DNA of 64,000 nucleotides from Adineta steineri (GCA_905250115.1 CAJNOI010000215.1:2656-66655); one strand, 5' to 3'. Positions 1 through 10,865 are shown, numbered from the stretch's first letter. Numbers and translations: made by a program. The notes: generated from the sequence alone by a model not told the origin.

Positions 1-10
1 CCGTACCGGA

Positions 11-108
11 ATCACACCATCCACCTCACCCACATTTATTGTGTTGTACTGATAAGTTATCACACCATCCACCTCACCCACATTTGTTGTGTTGTGTTGA
101 TAAGTTAT
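11..108. repeat. Two-copy 48-bp tandem repeat, CA-rich
   Basis: A unit beginning ATCACACCATCCACCTCACC is present twice with a 48-base period, starting near 11 and near 59, with only a few substitutions. The unit contains CACCCACA, which resembles the complement of the bdelloid telomeric unit TGTGGG. An open frame across it (39-488) is repeat-derived and is not called a gene. Confidence 0.75.
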
Positions 109-124
109 CCCGTTTGAATACGAT

Positions 125-470
125 CCAATTCCGTTACGGAATTCCGGGAATTGCACCAAGACGGAATTCAGTGGAATTGGACGGAATTCCTGGGAATTCC
201 TACCGATTCCCACCAATTCCGGAATTGCGTGGACTACTTCTAACTACGGGATTACATGGAATTCCTACCAGTTCCGGAATTATACGGAATTCCTACCAGT
301 TCCGGAATTATACGGAATTCCTACCAGTTCCGGAATTATACGGAATTCCTACCAATTCCGGAATTGGACGGAACTCGATCAATTTTCGAGTGGGTATCGG
401 ATATTATGTGTCGATCGAGTTCCCGGAATTGAACGGAATCGATTCCGGAGCGGAACTGGTTCCTGAAATG
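125..470. repeat. GGAATTCC-rich tandem array, 28-bp period at its core
   Basis: A core of about four units (roughly 257-365) repeats GGAATTCCTACCAGTTCC followed by GGAATTATAC with a 28-base period. More diverged GGAATT/CCGGAATT words spread out to about 125 and 470. The words are themselves near-palindromic (GGAATTCC, TTCCGGAA), so both strands look alike. The array is more GC-rich than its surroundings. It is satellite or minisatellite DNA of unknown origin. Confidence 0.8.
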
Positions 471-489
471 TTCAACATAGCGGAATAGG

Positions 490-1824
490 ATGACTGCTCT
501 TATATAATCCTTATTCAGCTAGTCTATCCAGTTTAACTGTAGTAACTAAGAATTCCAATGGCTTGAATAGGCAGGTAATCCTAGATCGATTTCATCAAGT
601 ATAACAATTGGCAATATGAAGAAAACGAAAACTTATATCATCAAATTTGATACATGATTATATACCACACCCACACCGTATAGAGAGGTCGCATATATAT
701 TGGATATATTCAATAACAAGAACATCAAAATTAAATTCTTGTATAAAATATAGAAAGAGATTTATAGTTTTAAAGAAAGAATTGAAAAATCTGTCATAGT
801 GTATATTTTCCAATGAGTTTTTTAATTCAACAAAATTTTAGTTATTTAGACTAAAATAAAACATGTTTGTTGTACTTAATTCTTGGATGATCAGAATGAT
901 ATAATTGTTAGATTGTTAGAAAAATACAATCAAATATCTTTATTTGAACAAATAAAAATAAATTTTGTATGATCAATTTAAAGTTTTTGACGAGATATCG
1001 ATTTCTTTAAAATAGTATTAATGACTTTCTCATGATATTTGTATATTAGTCGAAAAATATGAAGATCATGTTTAAAATAGTTTCCTGTACTAGTCTCTCT
1101 TTTTTATTCATCATATGAATTCTAATATAAATATGTGAATAACTAAGCAGATCGAATATCCTGTGATAAGATTCTAAAATTTACCTAATAATGTTTTTAC
1201 TGTATGCGATAGCGTGCGTTGTTTGCACGGATATCTTTGTCAACATTTAGTTAACAACCGATGCAGCATAGCATTTCTTTTGATTTTAAAATATTTGGGT
1301 CGACATAACTGCATATAAATCAATTAGAATTGACATTGTAAATATTTAACTTTCAGCTTGAAAGATATGTATGTGCATGATGGCATATACTTCATATAAT
1401 AAAATGATGCCATTTTATTCTCTTGATATGAAAGGAAAAAGAAAAATAAGTACTTGTATAAATTAACTATACGAGAGGAATCACTTTTTCATTCTATTTT
1501 GTTCTTGTGCTGACACAATATAGAGAATGACTTCTATATTACGGAGTAGTTTAGTTAAATGATACAATAAGATATCATATTTCTTCATTAGAAGTGTAAT
1601 GATACAAATAGTTTTACAGGTCGTATTACATCAATTTTACTTTCTTCTTCATTTACAGAATACATTTACAAATTTCTGTTCTTAGCTGAATATATATTTC
1701 AAGGTACAATTCGTTTTAATTTCTTAGTACCTTCTTAGCTTGAATTAGACAAAATAATTAGTTATTAATAAAATACAAATTATTTTATTCTTTTAAACAT
1801 TTATTCATATCCTTCGTTCTAGAA
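490..1824. other. AT-rich intergenic stretch
   Basis: No credible gene is visible on either strand. A single short telomere-like tract, CCACACCCACACC, lies at about 665-677. The last part is presumably the promoter and 5'UTR of the glycosyltransferase-like gene that starts at 1825. Confidence 0.5.
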
Positions 1825-3237
1825 ATGCAATCCGTATATAGTCATCGACGTCTAAAATATATATTTATGTCAAGTGTTTCTATTCTTATGATTGTTCCTA
1901 TGGTTCGATATTTTGTTAATCATATATTTTCTATTGAAATAAGTTCATTGTATTTACCGTTGTGCCCTTATTCATTCAAAATAAATAGTAATTATATAGT
2001 TTATGATGATGCCTCGTATTACATTCATCACTATCCTGAGTTTATTTGTCCACAAAATTTTCGAAATTTAGCTGATTGGATTTATGGTTGGCCTGAATCT
2101 GTATTCAACGAAAAAATTGAATATTCTGTAAGTGGAAACAAGTTAAATGTACCAAATCTTCCGAATGGTAGTATTATTTATGTTAAAATCGACAGTATTT
2201 CATCTTTTTTCTCAAATATATATCCATATCTAATGTATAAATTTGTACTAATCACTGGTCAAGGTGATGATCTAATGCCAAGCCGATTTCTTCGTTACCT
2301 TGAAGAATCTGATTCAAAAATTATTCATTGGTTCGGTCAAAATGGAGATATCAATGCAACAACAAATGAACGTTTTACACATATACCAATTGGTAAGTAT
2401 AGAATATACTAATAGCCTCTCGAAATCTACTTTTTAACAAAAAATTTGATTTATTTTATATTGCAAATTTTACAAATTAACCTATCATGTTGTCGATTTC
2501 ATATCTTCAATGGATAAGAACTTTTCCACTATGAAACTTTCATCTATTCCATTGTTATAGGTATTAATTGTTTTGAAATGGCAGAAGGTATTCGAGGTGT
2601 TCATCGACAATACCCAAAACATATTCTTCCATCTATCAGCAACAATAATCTTGATGAACCATCTCATTATATACAACCACATGATATTACACAAAATGTG
2701 TTGACAAATAAAAATCAATCAGATAAAATAGTTCTTATTAATTTTCGACCTGATACTGATCCAACTGGTCTACGAGCAAATCTATATAAACGTATATGCA
2801 AAAATAATCAAAGTTCATTTACAATTTGTTATGATAAACCTGATGGAGTGAATATTTCAAGTTTACCTACTATTTATAAACGAAATCGACAGTATCCATT
2901 ATGGTTATCTCCTCGTGGTGGCGGACTTGATTGTCATCGAACATGGGAAGCATTGTATCTTGATATAATTCCTGTTGTTTGGCATTCAACACTTGATTCA
3001 TTGTATACAAATCTACCAATTATTATTATCAATGATTGGAGTGAAGTTAATGAAGAATTTCTTCGAAAGAAACTTTATGAAATAGCAATGAAAAAAGCTC
3101 AACAACCATCTGTATATCAATATGAAAAATTGAGGAATGCTTATTGGCGTGAGATAATAATAAAAAAATCTCGATATGCTTTCAATGAAAAAGACATACA
3201 AAGAAATCGATGTTGGCGAGCTAAAACTATTCAATAA
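1825..3237 (+). CDS. Type II membrane glycosyltransferase-like protein (exostosin-like C-terminal half)
   Basis: Two exons, 1825-2392 and 2561-3237, joined by a GTAAGT...TATAG intron, give 414 residues. A short basic N-terminus is followed by one hydrophobic segment at about residues 12-32 with no cleavage site. This is the signal-anchor layout of Golgi/ER glycosyltransferases. The C-terminal half contains the block LSPRGGGLDCHRTWEA (about 305-320), then IPVVWHSTLDSLY and an IIINDWSEV stretch. This SPRG-G-D-RTWEA pattern recalls exostosin-like and RXYLT1-like glycosyltransferases, where it helps bind the nucleotide sugar. The donor and acceptor sugars cannot be read from the sequence. The start is the first ATG, just before the anchor. 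The family call is from remembered motifs, not a search. Confidence 0.6.
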
Positions 3238-3901
3238 CTTCGTTTTAAAACAATATAATCGGAATGAAATATCAATGATGATGATAATACAATAGGTCTT
3301 GATAAAATCAATGAAAAGTTAAGTTCAAATTTTCGTTACAAGTAATAAAATAACAACCGATTTAGGCAGAAAAAATCTCGTCTTAAATTACATAAAAAAA
3401 TTCTTCGAGTTACAGAGTAGACAGGAGACAGGTTACGAAAATGCCGTACCCTTCTTGAACTTAGAGATTAACAAAAAAAAATGAAAAGAATAAACTCAAC
3501 AACCTCGACGAGTGATGTACCTACCTCTCCCGTCTGTCTTTTTTTTTTTGTTTTTTCTGTCATATTTATCTTTCTATCGATCGAAAAAAGAACAAGAATA
3601 CAGAAAAGACAAACATTGGATACATACTTTATGTATCATTCAGTCTTTATGCATTATTTTTCATCCGAAAAAATTCAGTGAGTTTAACTGTATATATATA
3701 AACATGTGCTTTCGTTCGATCGTTCTAGTAGCTTGTATTGTTCAGTGAAGCGTGATATGATGTGTATTTATATTAGGAAAGATTCGTTTTTTTTCTTGTT
3801 GGTTGACGATTTATTTTAGACAATATTGACGGTGTATTTTTGTATGGTTGAATATGTACTCTATAAACTTATAGTTAGTTAACAGAATATTTTTGTTATA
3901 T
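3238..3901. other. Intergenic spacer before the acyltransferase gene
   Basis: The 3' flank of the glycosyltransferase-like gene runs into the 5' flank of the next gene. Overlapping short open frames at 3481-3748 are T-rich and lack coding character. No other feature is seen. Confidence 0.5.
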
Positions 3902-5921
3902 ATGAGCGATTTAAAAGAACAAACATCGATGAATACACATCGAGACAGCGGATCTATAAATACTTCGAAGAGTTCTACTAAACATCGAAAAACAGGTGAA
4001 TTTGTTGCTCGTGAATCTTTATTCACTGAATTATTTTGCATTTCACATATTAATTGTGTGAGAAATGGATTCATTGCTGGTTTTATTCTGATGGTATTAC
4101 GTCATTTAGTCGATGATTTACTTCATTATGGAAGGTAAAAAAAGAATATTGATTTTCAAAGATAGATCTTCACCTTGTTGTTTTTTTGTTAGACTAAATT
4201 GGACATTTGAATTATTGTTTTTAGCATTTGGTCAATTGCATATTGTCATAATTATTTGGTCTATTATGACTTTATGTACAACTTTTATTGTCTATTATGG
4301 GACATATATTTGGGCAAATAATCGTAAATTTAGTGGAACTTCCCTCAGTATAATAATTAAATAAGAAATAAAATAGATAATTAAATATTATTGTTTAGAA
4401 TTATATGACATAATTTGGTTATTGATCTATATTTGTTATATAATGGGTTTATTGATTATACCATATTGGCAAGTAAATAAATATCAATTGCCATTTGCTT
4501 GTGCAACAACTGTTATTCTTGAACAAGTATGTGCTATAGACTTCTAAAAGTCTACACTATGATGATATATGAAAAGCATTTAGGATAGAATATGAAGATT
4601 AAATAGATAGAAGAATTAGAAATATCAGACTCTATGATTATAAGAATAGATGAATGTTTCATTCTTAAATTCAACATATATTATTTTCATAATCATAGAA
4701 GTTAATTATAAAGATTTATTTAGCTACGTCAACTAATGAAAACACATTCATTTGTACGTGAAAATGCTGGAAAAATAATCTCACAACCAAATAAATCAAC
4801 TGGTCTGTTATAATATTCTATTTTCATTACGACTTTAATTGAAATATTTTTTTTAAATCTAGATCCTCTGTTATCTTCTGAATTTAGTCATTTTAATCAA
4901 TATTTATATTTTCTTTATGCACCTACATTAATTTTTCGAGATGTTTATCCTCGAACATCGACTATTCGATGGAATGTTGTCTTTAAAATGTTTGGTCAAT
5001 ATCTAACTTGTGGTTTTTTAGTTTATCATATTTTAGCATATTCTTGGATGCCAGTTTTTGCTCGGTGTTTTACAGAAACTGATTTAACATTGAAATCTGC
5101 AATAACATCTATATTTGACTTAATACTTCCAGGAGTTCTCATTATTATATTATGTAAAATATTTATTTGAATAAATACCTATTTGCTTTTGTTTTATTTA
5201 AGGTTATTATGGTTTTTTTTATTGTTGGTTGATTGGATTTGCAGAATTGCTTCGCTTTGCTGATAGAATGTTTCATGCGGTAGAATAAGAAAATAATTCA
5301 TTTTTTTAGAAATAATTTTATATTTCTAGGATTGGTGGAATTCAGCATCATCTGTGACATTTTGGCGAACATGGAATATTATTGTGCATGATTGGCTTTA
5401 TGCCTATGTTTATGAAGATCTTAGCAAAGTAATTTCAAATTTTGATTACTGATATCATATTTTAATTTCTTTGTATTTAGTTATGTTCTGGTAAAAAAAC
5501 TCTACCAATAATTTGTGTAACTATTCTTTCAGCTATACTTCATGAATATTGGCTGACTATTGTTTCTGGAATTTTCTATCCAGTGTTATTTGTGTGGTAT
5601 GGCTTATTTGGAAGTATGTTTATATATTTATTTTGATATTTCTTATGTTATTTATTTTTTCTTAGTGCTTCTTCGTTTTGCTTTCCCACGTTCAAAAGGA
5701 CCACTATGGAGTCTTTTTTTCTTATTAATGATACCAGTCTATTTCGCAACAGTTGCATATTTATATGCTCTTGAAATGTCTATTCGATATTTTCCTTGGA
5801 ATCGTGTAAGTTAGAAACATGATTTTATATAATAATAATAATAATAAAATATATATTTATATAGCAAACATTTGAAAATGTAATGGTTAAGAATGGTAAT
5901 GAATCAAAAGTTGATTTATGA
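3902..5921 (+). CDS. SOAT: Sterol O-acyltransferase (ACAT/SOAT), MBOAT family
   Basis: Ten exons: 3902-4134, 4193-4347, 4399-4526, 4724-4802, 4863-5153, 5203-5279, 5330-5428, 5481-5613, 5666-5805 and 5865-5921. They are all in phase and give 463 residues. The enzyme esterifies sterols with long-chain acyl-CoA in the ER membrane for storage in lipid droplets. The N-terminal block [10 protein letters not shown] and the many hydrophobic helices match SOAT1/2. The family signature FYxDWWN appears as FHADWWN (about 319-325). The catalytic histidine is in LHEYW at about residue 375. The RTWN...VHDWLY and YFLYAPT blocks are also present. Length is a little under the human enzyme because the cytosolic N-terminus is short. 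The start is the ATG in front of SDLKEQT; an upstream in-frame TTG is not used. The tyrosine-to-histidine change in the signature is the only oddity. Confidence 0.92.
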
Positions 5922-7588
5922 AAAATGAAAACCATTTTCAAAGAAAGTTGTTTACTTTTTTATTTTGATATTGATAAATAAATAAATATAAAGAATAATC
6001 AAGCAATCATATATTTTTTAAGTATTATTGTTTTATCAAAGAATTAAATTTGAATATAAGATTTTATATCTCAAATTCAAAACCTCAACAGTTGGAATAT
6101 ATTGCCAATCGAAATTTTATAACAGAGCTAAACTACAGTGTATATTTATATTCAAGCTCATATGATATTAGGTTGTAATTTATGAAAAGTATTCAAAGTA
6201 TTATTGTGTTTTATTTGCATACCATTAAGTAATTTCTACCTATGTAGTTATATATAAAGGACGAAGAAGAACAAGGATTAATTGATAAATTTTGATGATG
6301 ATCGTTAAATAATATATACTGATCAACGTCTATTCTCCAGAGAATATCGATCATCTTATTTATTTTTTTGTAAGAAATTAGAAAAAGAACTTCGTTATTT
6401 CATTTGTTACTAAAGGAAATATACGTTGAATAGACCGAAATAGATATTGATTCGTTAGTTTAAAACAAGATTACGTCTCTTTATTTATTGATGTTATTAA
6501 CTAAATTTTCTTAAAACTATTAATCTATATTGGGATAGAAAAATACCCTTTGTCTTATGGTTTTTTTTCTATATCATCAAAGTATGTCTACTAGTTTAAA
6601 AATCTTCTCTGAGCTATTGTTTTCAACTAACATAATCATTTAGATTTATTACAATTGCAATTAGTTAACTAATTATTTCCAATTTATTTTTTTTTAATAT
6701 TCATTTTTTCATTTAAATATTATATAAAAATTTTTTCTAATTGATAAGAAGAATATTTATTTTCAAATTTATTTATTAGAAAAACTTTGATATTCTCTCA
6801 ATTGAATTTTCAGTATACAAAATATGATCAAAGTATGTGAAGAAAAATGTGTCGTTACATTTGTTTATTTACTTTATTAAAGACGTTATCTACCTGTATG
6901 TTATTGCATGTGTCATTAATATAAATATATAAAGAGAAAAAAAACTAATCCTTCATATAACCATTTTTTTACTCTAACGAAAAAAAGATAAATCGAATAT
7001 CGATAAATAATGCTTTTTTTTATATAAAAATATATCTAAACATGTGCATATTATACTCATTAGCTATTATATTATTCGAATAAAACTATTTTAATCTATA
7101 TTAAGAATATATACATGTAATAGATATTATAAGTACTATCTGTTTGGTATGATTACTTTTCTTAATAATAATTTATATAAAAATATCGATATTCATTCTC
7201 TTGTGAATACAACGATAAAAAAAGAAAAGAATTTAGTTGAGAATATTTAATTATTTTTATCTCTTTACACGTTTTTTTTGCTCATAAAAATTTTAAGAAT
7301 GGAATGTTTAAAAATATTCAAAAATGAATTTTATTTAAGAAAAATTCTTTTTCTTTTTGTTAAATATATTAAATGATCTTAGACTAATTTGAGATTATTT
7401 AAAGACCAAAGACATAAAATTACATAATAATCAGATTCAGTTAAACTTTATGAAAAGAAATGATATTTTCACCACATCCAGTGATCTTATTTTAACAAAA
7501 CAGTAAAGCCAAGCAATTCTATTCTATCTAATAAAGTAATGATATGAGAAAAAAGTAAAATATAAATCGAAAATAGTTAGGAAGACAC
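5922..7588. other. AT-rich intergenic region with one copy of a dispersed repeat
   Basis: The interval lies between the 3' end of the acyltransferase gene (+) and the 3' end of the minus-strand membrane protein gene, so it holds the 3' ends of both. No gene is seen. About 6016-6334 is duplicated at 9992-10254 and is listed separately. Confidence 0.5.
6016..6334 (+). repeat. Dispersed duplicate, copy 1 (3' flank of the acyltransferase gene)
   Basis: This stretch aligns by eye to 9992-10254 over almost its full length in the same orientation. Shared landmarks in order are AAGTATTATTGTTTTATCAA, ATCGAAATTTTATAAC, TTTGCATACCATTAA, GGATTAATTGATAAATTTTG and ATCGTTAAATAAT. This copy has about 50 extra bases near its left end. 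It is non-coding. Confidence 0.8.
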
Positions 7589-8209
7589 TCAGACGCTGTA
7601 AAATAAATACAGTATCGCGGCAAATACCATTAAGATCGATAAGATTCTACTAAAAGGTGATCCCCAGCTGCTCGAAAATGTTTTTGTCCATGACGATAAT
7701 GCATAAAATAGATTTCCAAAAAGATACATTGCAGCTACGGTTGGTGTCGAAGGCATACTAGATGTGAAATATGCTTCAAAAGGATGAAGAGTCATTACAA
7801 TAAAAACAGAGATAAACTTTATTTCATTGAAGAAATTATGACGTGTATAATGAAAAAAGCCGATTAAGAACATAAATATGAGGACACTTAAGGCTAACCG
7901 CATAAATAAATGATAGATTGATAGACCGTTACCAAAATATAACAGGCAAAATATGAGAGGAGTATCACAGATAAAACAAACAATATTGAAAAGATGTGCC
8001 ACATATCCGTTGTAGCTTTTCGAATTTAAGCCATAATAAAATTCCCAAGCATAGTAAAACATTCCAGCAAATAAGGGCCATCGACATATTCCTTTTTGTA
8101 AACAATGATTTATTGTTACCAGATAACATAAAATGTAACTAGTTGCTCCGATGAATTTCATAAGTAGAACACTATTTGTTCGTTGATTAAACATTTTTAT
8201 TGTTGTCAT
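7589..8209 (-). CDS. Multi-pass membrane protein of unknown function (206 aa)
   Basis: A single uninterrupted frame of 206 residues is predicted to have about seven hydrophobic helices with short polar loops and no signal peptide. The third segment ends in AWEFYYG (about 54-60), a WExxY-type motif. The size, helix count and placement of this motif are loosely like the Pyr4/PaxB membrane terpene cyclases. The second catalytic acid expected near the last helix of that family is not seen, so function is not assigned. The gene lies tail to tail with the acyltransferase gene. Being intronless in a region of intron-rich genes is unusual and would fit a retro-copied or transferred gene. The first ATG (MTTIKM) was taken as the start. 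Confidence 0.6.
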   Translation of the reverse strand: MTTIKMFNQRTNSVLLMKFIGATSYILCYLVTINHCLQKGICRWPLFAGMFYYAWEFYYGLNSKSYNGYVAHLFNIVCFICDTPLIFCLLYFGNGLSIYHLFMRLALSVLIFMFLIGFFHYTRHNFFNEIKFISVFIVMTLHPFEAYFTSSMPSTPTVAAMYLFGNLFYALSSWTKTFSSSWGSPFSRILSILMVFAAILYLFYSV

Positions 8210-9300
8210 TTTTGGATTTATATGATATACAGTATATGATCAAGATCGATAATATCGCGATTAATCTGATAATAAGAATTTTGAAAGAAGAGTAATATAA
8301 AATTAAATAAATCTATCATCTTGTTTGTCTGAGATCTCATTTAGTATTCAACGATAGATATCAAGCTTTAGTGTAATTTGCTTACTACTTTTAGTATATA
8401 AAAACTATAGATATATATAACAATATCCTCGAAATACAATTTTTTTTCCTATTTCATATGCATAAACTACGTCAAACGAATATTTACTATAATTATTGTT
8501 GCCCATTTTGAGTTTTCATTTGAAATGAACTTAAGTCAACAAAATGTTGATCAAATCTGTACTTTTGTATATTTATTTGCACTTAAATACACTATCTATA
8601 CTAAAATATACTGTTTTCCCTTGAAAAGAAAGATCTATGTAAATATTTATTGTATAATATATTGTTCAGAAGTAGAAACTTTGAATCGATTTATGATGCA
8701 TCACAGACTGAGGTATAGAGTAAGTGCTAAGGAAAACTATTACATATAATTTTTCATCGCATGAAATCGATTGTAAAAATATCCAATGTCCTGTTTAAAA
8801 TTTCTTATCCTACTTACTTATTGATATACGTTTCATACGCTGAATATGTAACACTATTTTTCGTATATTTATGTGTATAATTATCGATCATAGAAGAAAA
8901 AAAATAATGATAAGATAAAATTAATATGGAGTGTATTCTTGTCTAATGTTTTTTTTCTATACATATATTATTCGGATATCCTTTTCGTTTGCTTTGATAG
9001 GACGCACCTGTGTCTAGCGTCAAATATTCATTATTAGAAGTGAAGTATTATCAAATCTATTCTCTTTCTACATTAGAAAAAAACTAATACGATTTGCAAT
9101 CATACTTTATATGTTAGTATCTTTCATATGCTGACTCATTATTCTCGTGAGTACCTATTTATTCTTTGCATTAACGCACTTGTATAACTTTTTTTATTGC
9201 TCATCTTAGTTTTACTCTATGGTTGCTAACTAATAGCACGTTTTATTTAGTAAATTTATTTTTTTTCAATGAACTTTCAGAACTTACTAGATGGTTAGGG
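8210..9300. other. Intergenic region, nothing recognised
   Basis: AT-rich sequence holding the presumed 5' flank of the minus-strand membrane protein gene. The open frame at 8525-8749 has no recognisable protein and is not called. Confidence 0.45.
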
Positions 9301-9367
9301 TGTGGGTGTGGGTGTCGGTGTGCGTGTGATTAGTTATATCCTCTTTTACGAACACCCACACACACTC
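9301..9367. repeat. GT-rich telomere-like tract with facing CA-rich tract
   Basis: TGTGGGTGTGGGTGTCGGTG begins at 9301 and continues GT-rich to about 9328. After a 20-odd-base AT-rich spacer, ACACCCACACACAC follows at about 9353. The first unit is an exact repeat of TGTGGG, the bdelloid telomeric hexamer. TGTGGGTGT and ACACCCACA form a perfect 9-bp inverted pair. Confidence 0.65.
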
Positions 9368-9841
9368 TCAAGATATATTTTAATTATACAGAGATTTCGC
9401 TAAAAGCATGATATATGTGATTAGCAATATTGATTATTAACTTTAGAGAAAACTATAATAGAGGGATTGAAAATCAGATTTTAGCTACGTATATAACATA
9501 AATCCAGTTTCAATATGAAAGCATATGAACTAAGTAGCAAAAATATAAAATACTACAACAAGAGTTAAATGTTTAATATTATAATTCTATACGAGAGAAA
9601 ATTTACTCATCAATTTTATAATAAAAAATATCGTGTAAATTTAAATAACAAATAAATAAATATGTCAATACAATAATAATAGTATTTATAATGTCAATCT
9701 ATTGAATATTTATTCTATCAAGAAAAAAATAATATGAAAATATTATAAATAGAATGAAAGCAAGTAGAAATGTCCATAGACGATATGAACATTTCAGACA
9801 TTGTCCATTATTATATGACACAAGAATAAGAGTAATTATAT

Positions 9842-9952
9842 GTAGAAAAAATTCGTGATAATGTTATTGCTTTCTCTGATCTTACTGAATCAGTCAAAGA
9901 TGCTGATATATTGATATCTGTTATACCACATCAAGATGCAAGTTTGGATTAA
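9842..9952 (+). pseudogene. Fragment of NAD-dependent glycerol-3-phosphate dehydrogenase
   Basis: The frame 9842-9952 reads EKIRDNVIAF, SDLTESVKDADILI and SVIPHQ, then runs to a stop. In the full enzyme this is part of the N-terminal NAD-binding domain, where the typical form is LP-NVVA...DADIL-F-VPHQ. Only about 35 residues are present. An AG at 9844-9845 could be the original 3' splice site. No other part of the enzyme was found next to it. A CA-rich telomere-like tract starts 13 bases after the stop. The piece cannot encode an enzyme. Identification is from remembered family sequence. Confidence 0.65.
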
Positions 9953-9964
9953 GAGTAGAGACAT

Positions 9965-9981
9965 CCACACCCACACCCACA
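9965..9981. repeat. Telomere-like CCCACA tract
   Basis: CCACACCCACACCCACA is nearly three units of CCCACA, the complement of TGTGGG. It sits between the dehydrogenase fragment on its left and the duplicated acyltransferase flank on its right, i.e. at the junction of two unrelated pieces. Confidence 0.7.
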
Positions 9982-9991
9982 TTCTCAAAAG

Positions 9992-10254
9992 TTTTTCAAG
10001 TATTATTGTTTTATCAAAGAACTAAATTTTTTGCGAATCGAAATTTTATAACGGAGCTGAACTACATTGTATATGTATATTCGAATCTATGTACGATTAA
10101 TTTATGAAAAGCATTTTAAGTATTATTGTATTTCATTTGCATACCATTAACTAATTTGTACCTATATCTTCACATGAAGAATGAAGAGTAGTAAGGATTA
10201 ATTGATAAATTTTGATTATGATCGTTAAATAATGTATATTGATCAAAGTCTATT
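9992..10254 (+). repeat. Dispersed duplicate, copy 2
   Basis: A shorter, diverged copy of 6016-6334 in the same orientation, lacking about 50 bases near the left end. Its left edge starts within about 10 bases of the CCCACA tract at 9965-9981. Divergence is visible (many substitutions), so the duplication is not recent. Confidence 0.8.
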
Positions 10255-10408
10255 ATGCTTAAAACCAAATAATTTTATTTTTTCTATTTACCTCATAATT
10301 TGTTCGCATGATACGATCAAATAATTGACGAAGCATTTCGATGTGTTAAATTATGTGTAAATCGAAAGTTACTTGTTTATTTATAGTGTTTCGGCAGCCG
10401 ATAGGATT

Positions 10409-10865
10409 CTAAATTGGGTGAGTGTGGATAAATCCACTTAAGTCATAACGATACCCACACCCATAACCAAAGCCATTTCCAGTTATTTTTTTAATAAATT
10501 CTGCTACTCCTCGCAGATGATCACTCGAATGTGATATGAAATTTGGTGATATAATATTTAGTTCCTTCATATAATCATTGAATTTTTGTTCAAATGGATG
10601 TCTTAATTCAACAAGACCTTCATTATCAATTTGATTTATTGTATCAGGATAATTTGAATCCAAGTACGATGAAAAAATATTATTACAATCATTGAATAAT
10701 TCCTAGAAAATAATGTTCGATTTTGTTTAATACTTTAAAACATATTTAAATGATTATTTTACTTTTTGTTTATTTTCAATGTCGAATAAACTATCAATGT
10801 TTTTAAGTAAGTTTTCAATTGTTAATATTTGTTCGTCATGTTTTTCACTGGGATGAACATCTTCA
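10409..10865 (-). pseudogene. Fragment of cytosolic cysteinyl-tRNA synthetase gene (two exons)
   Basis: On the minus strand, a broken exon at about 10763-10865 (starting EDVHPSEKHDEQ) is joined through a normal GT-AG intron to 10409-10701. The second exon contains FNDYMKELNIISPNF, GVAEFIKKITGNGFGY and YDLSGF, then a stop. These match the region between the two halves of the catalytic core of eukaryotic CysRS, where the human enzyme has FHRDMEALNVLPPD and IVNFVQKIVDNGYGY. No HIGH or KMSKS motif and no anticodon-binding domain are present. The upstream edge breaks exactly at a GGGTGGGTGTGG tract (10866-10877). GT-rich sequence also lies inside (10452-10467) and just before the stop (10415-10426). 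It is a relic, not a working gene. Confidence 0.65.

Noticed and set aside
39..488. 149-codon open frame at the left end
   Set aside because: It is produced by translation of the GGAATT tandem repeat, with the expected periodic protein; no start context or homology.
8525..8749. 74-codon frame
   Set aside because: No domain, no neighbouring exons and a composition typical of the AT-rich background.
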